In this document: piece by piece, positions 24,227 through 25,693 of the stretch
Position numbering within the stretch: the first letter of the stretch is position 1
Layout of the letters: every line of letters begins with the position of its first letter
NCBI GenBank assembly: GCA_013003465.1
Contig: JABDIZ010000295.1
Location: forward strand, 1 to 25,693
Direction: 5' to 3'
Source of the DNA: Rhodothermaceae bacterium
GTDB taxonomy: Bacteria; Bacteroidota; Rhodothermia; Rhodothermales; Rubricoccaceae
Length of the DNA stretch: 25,693 bases
The notes under the pieces: model-generated
Seen by the model: the letters and a program-made list of their open reading frames with translations, nothing else
Told to the model about the DNA's origin: nothing
Database searches by the model: none
Translations under genes and position numbers: made by a program

Positions 24227-24691
24227 TCAGGTCAACGAAAAGCTGTTTGGTGTGAAGCGGTTGGTCAACGCAAGTAGATGGTCGCGAAGCCAGCCTGCCG
24301 GGGGAAGAGGCGGAGATCCACCAAGTTGATCCTGGAATAGACCGGTTTCCTCATCAAGGCGGCGAATCTGTGTATAGGTTGTTTCCTCCCAATGCGACCC
24401 CATCGCCCCACCGTGCGATGTGTCGTGTTGGAAGACAAAGCGAGCCTGCACTTTGTCGAAAGAGAGCACGTAATAGACCCCTTCATTAAACCCAGCCTCC
24501 AGATCGTCTGGGAGTTTTCCATCGGCTTCTGGGATGAGCTTCCACTCGTAGTCGTCAATGGGGGATTCGGCTACAGGCTTCCTACGGGCAGACCAGTTGC
24601 GTCTGACTTGGTGTCCCCATCCCTTTGTTTGGCATACGGCTCGTACCTCGCCATCGATGTAGGCCATCCACGTGTAATCGCTGCTGTGCAT
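24227..24691 (-). CDS. unrecognised 154-residue soluble protein
   Basis: A protein with no family I can name. It is Trp- and Tyr-rich, has no signal peptide and no membrane segment, and seems a single alpha/beta domain: YTWMAYIDGEVRAVCQTKGW at the start, DDYEWKLIPEADGKLPDD, a strand region YYVLSFDKVQARFVFQHD, WEETTYTQIRRLDEETGLF, and a Pro-rich C-terminal part ending in LLALTNRFTPNSF. The start is ATG 24691. It is 30 nt downstream of the DUF72 gene and 65 nt upstream of the PDZ gene, all on the minus strand. GC content is lower than in the housekeeping genes, which suggests an accessory gene, though coding potential looks real because the frame is open over its full length in AT-richer DNA. 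Confidence 0.6.
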   Translation of the reverse strand: MHSSDYTWMAYIDGEVRAVCQTKGWGHQVRRNWSARRKPVAESPIDDYEWKLIPEADGKLPDDLEAGFNEGVYYVLSFDKVQARFVFQHDTSHGGAMGSHWEETTYTQIRRLDEETGLFQDQLGGSPPLPPAGWLRDHLLALTNRFTPNSFSLT

Positions 24692-24721
24692 CGTGTTGCT
24701 TCTGGTTAGGGGTGTAAATGA

Positions 24722-25693
24722 TCAGGCACCAAAGCGATCGGCGAAGTCGAGGAAGCGGTTGGCGACAGTGCGCGCGAGATCGGGCGAGTTGCCCCACGCG
24801 CGGTTGTTGCAGATCACGTCCAACGTCACGTCAGCAGCGAGGGCTTTGTAGGCGAGCGCTGTGGCCTCGTCGATCATCTGCCGGGCTTGCGCCGTGTCGG
24901 CGAGGCCGGGGGCTGGGCCTTCGAACGGAGCGGCCAGCGCGAACGCTTCGGCGAACTTCATGTCGCGCGGGTTCATCAGGCGGAGGACGGCCGTCTTGTT
25001 GGCGGCCGTGAACCGCTCGCTCGCCAGCATCCACTGCTCGCGGATGGACGGGAGCCAGGTCCAGTGGCTGACGATGAAGCCCAGTCCGCGATCCGCCAGC
25101 CACGCGAAGTACGGCGGTACGAGAAGGTGTGCCGAGCGGATTTCCAGGTGTGTCGGCACTGTGTCGGGCACCTGCGCGAAGAACCTATCCAACTCGCCGA
25201 TGAACGCCTCGGGGGGAGGGCTCTCTCGGACGCGGGCATACTCTTGCTCGAAGAGCACGCCGCCGAGCCGGTCGCCGAGCGTATCGAGCGCCGGAACGAG
25301 GAAGCGCTCCACGTAGCCCTCGGCATCGAGGTAGTCCAGGTTCTCGACATACTGCACACGCCCATCCACACGGCGCCGCAGGATGCGGGCGGTGTAGGGC
25401 TGCGGCGCCTTCAGCAGAAACCGCGCGTTCGCAGGTGCGGCCTCGGCGTAGCGCCGGAGCGTGAACAGGTTACTCGACGGCTTGCCGTCGGCTTCCAGCA
25501 GCGGGCGATAGAACGTGAAATCCAACTCCAGCACGCCGAAGTGAAGGAAGTAGTCCTCCACCGACTCAATGGGAAGCAGCCGCTCCTCGAACGACTGTCC
25601 GCCGACCTTCTTGCTGCGCGTCATGACTTGATCGGCCCATATATCGCGAGGGTAAACCTGGTCCATCCACGCCGCGAAGCGGTCGCTGGCCGT
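24722..25693 (-). CDS. DUF72 (YecE-like) protein, 5' end cut by window edge
   Basis: The last 323 residues of a DUF72 protein are visible; the reading frame runs off the right edge without a start (codons for ASDRFAAWMDQVYP cross 25652-25693). Family marks: LPIESVEDYFLHFGVLELDFTFYRPL (about 38-63), FLLKAPQPYTARIL, GGVLFEQEYARV, a Pro/Tyr-rich PPYFAWLADRGLGFIVSHW and, near the end, DVICNNRAWGNSPDLARTVANRFLDF. DUF72 proteins have a TIM-barrel-like fold; a nuclease-related or sugar-isomerase-like role has been proposed but function is unproven. The longer form here, with an ordered N-terminal WADQVMTRSKKVGGQ segment, is a known subgroup. It is the first gene of a short minus-strand unit. Confidence 0.88.
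   Translation of the reverse strand, partial: TASDRFAAWMDQVYPRDIWADQVMTRSKKVGGQSFEERLLPIESVEDYFLHFGVLELDFTFYRPLLEADGKPSSNLFTLRRYAEAAPANARFLLKAPQPYTARILRRRVDGRVQYVENLDYLDAEGYVERFLVPALDTLGDRLGGVLFEQEYARVRESPPPEAFIGELDRFFAQVPDTVPTHLEIRSAHLLVPPYFAWLADRGLGFIVSHWTWLPSIREQWMLASERFTAANKTAVLRLMNPRDMKFAEAFALAAPFEGPAPGLADTAQARQMIDEATALAYKALAADVTLDVICNNRAWGNSPDLARTVANRFLDFADRFGA

Overview
The window is GC-rich, gene-dense bacterial DNA with short intergenic gaps and few recognisable Shine-Dalgarno sequences. The gene families (a DUF3347 copper-handling protein, lipoproteins, an AGCS and an NhaC sodium-coupled carrier, an ftsE with no adjacent ftsX, a YhfW-like FAD/Rieske protein) suggest a marine, aerobic member of Bacteroidota/Rhodothermota. 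That placement is an inference from gene style; no rRNA or marker phylogeny is present.

Region 1 (1-7031, all minus strand) reads as one copper and redox operon. In transcription order it holds a small secreted Cys/Met/His-containing protein, a DUF3347 lipoprotein, a TolC-type outer-membrane lipoprotein, a Tat-exported two-domain multicopper oxidase, a pore-loop ion channel, an FAD oxidoreductase fused to a Rieske domain, and a c-type cytochrome cut by the window edge. Gaps are -14 to 114 nt. No RND pump or adaptor is present. A pseudouridine-5'-phosphate glycosidase (psuG, 7069-7929) lies just upstream on the same strand.

Region 2 (8040-14121, plus strand) holds an unrecognised lipoprotein, a hairpin terminator, then a housekeeping run: DHH/DHHA1 phosphoesterase (nrnA-like), leucyl aminopeptidase, pdxA, a SAM methyltransferase (ATGA overlap with pdxA) and an FtsE-type ATPase.

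Region 3 (14215-19864, plus strand) holds an AGCS sodium/amino-acid symporter, an unrecognised lipoprotein, uracil phosphoribosyltransferase (upp), an NhaC antiporter and an RluA-family pseudouridine synthase. The most unusual feature of the window is here. The lipoprotein gene has been inserted at the 5' end of upp: its first 12 codons are a copy of the upp start, and upp itself begins again 648 nt later with a second, slightly diverged copy and a GTG start. A REP-like palindrome between upp and the antiporter appears to supply the antiporter start codon.

Region 4 (19994-25693) is more accessory: a PolX-like helix-hairpin-helix protein, a vanadium-haloperoxidase-type enzyme divergent from an HxlR regulator with a palindrome between them, an aspartyl-protease-fold/PDZ protein that has lost both DTG triads, an unknown small protein and a DUF72 protein cut by the right edge. 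No rRNA, tRNA, CRISPR array, transposase or phage gene was recognised. The only long gap (8718-9009, 292 nt) is described in the features.
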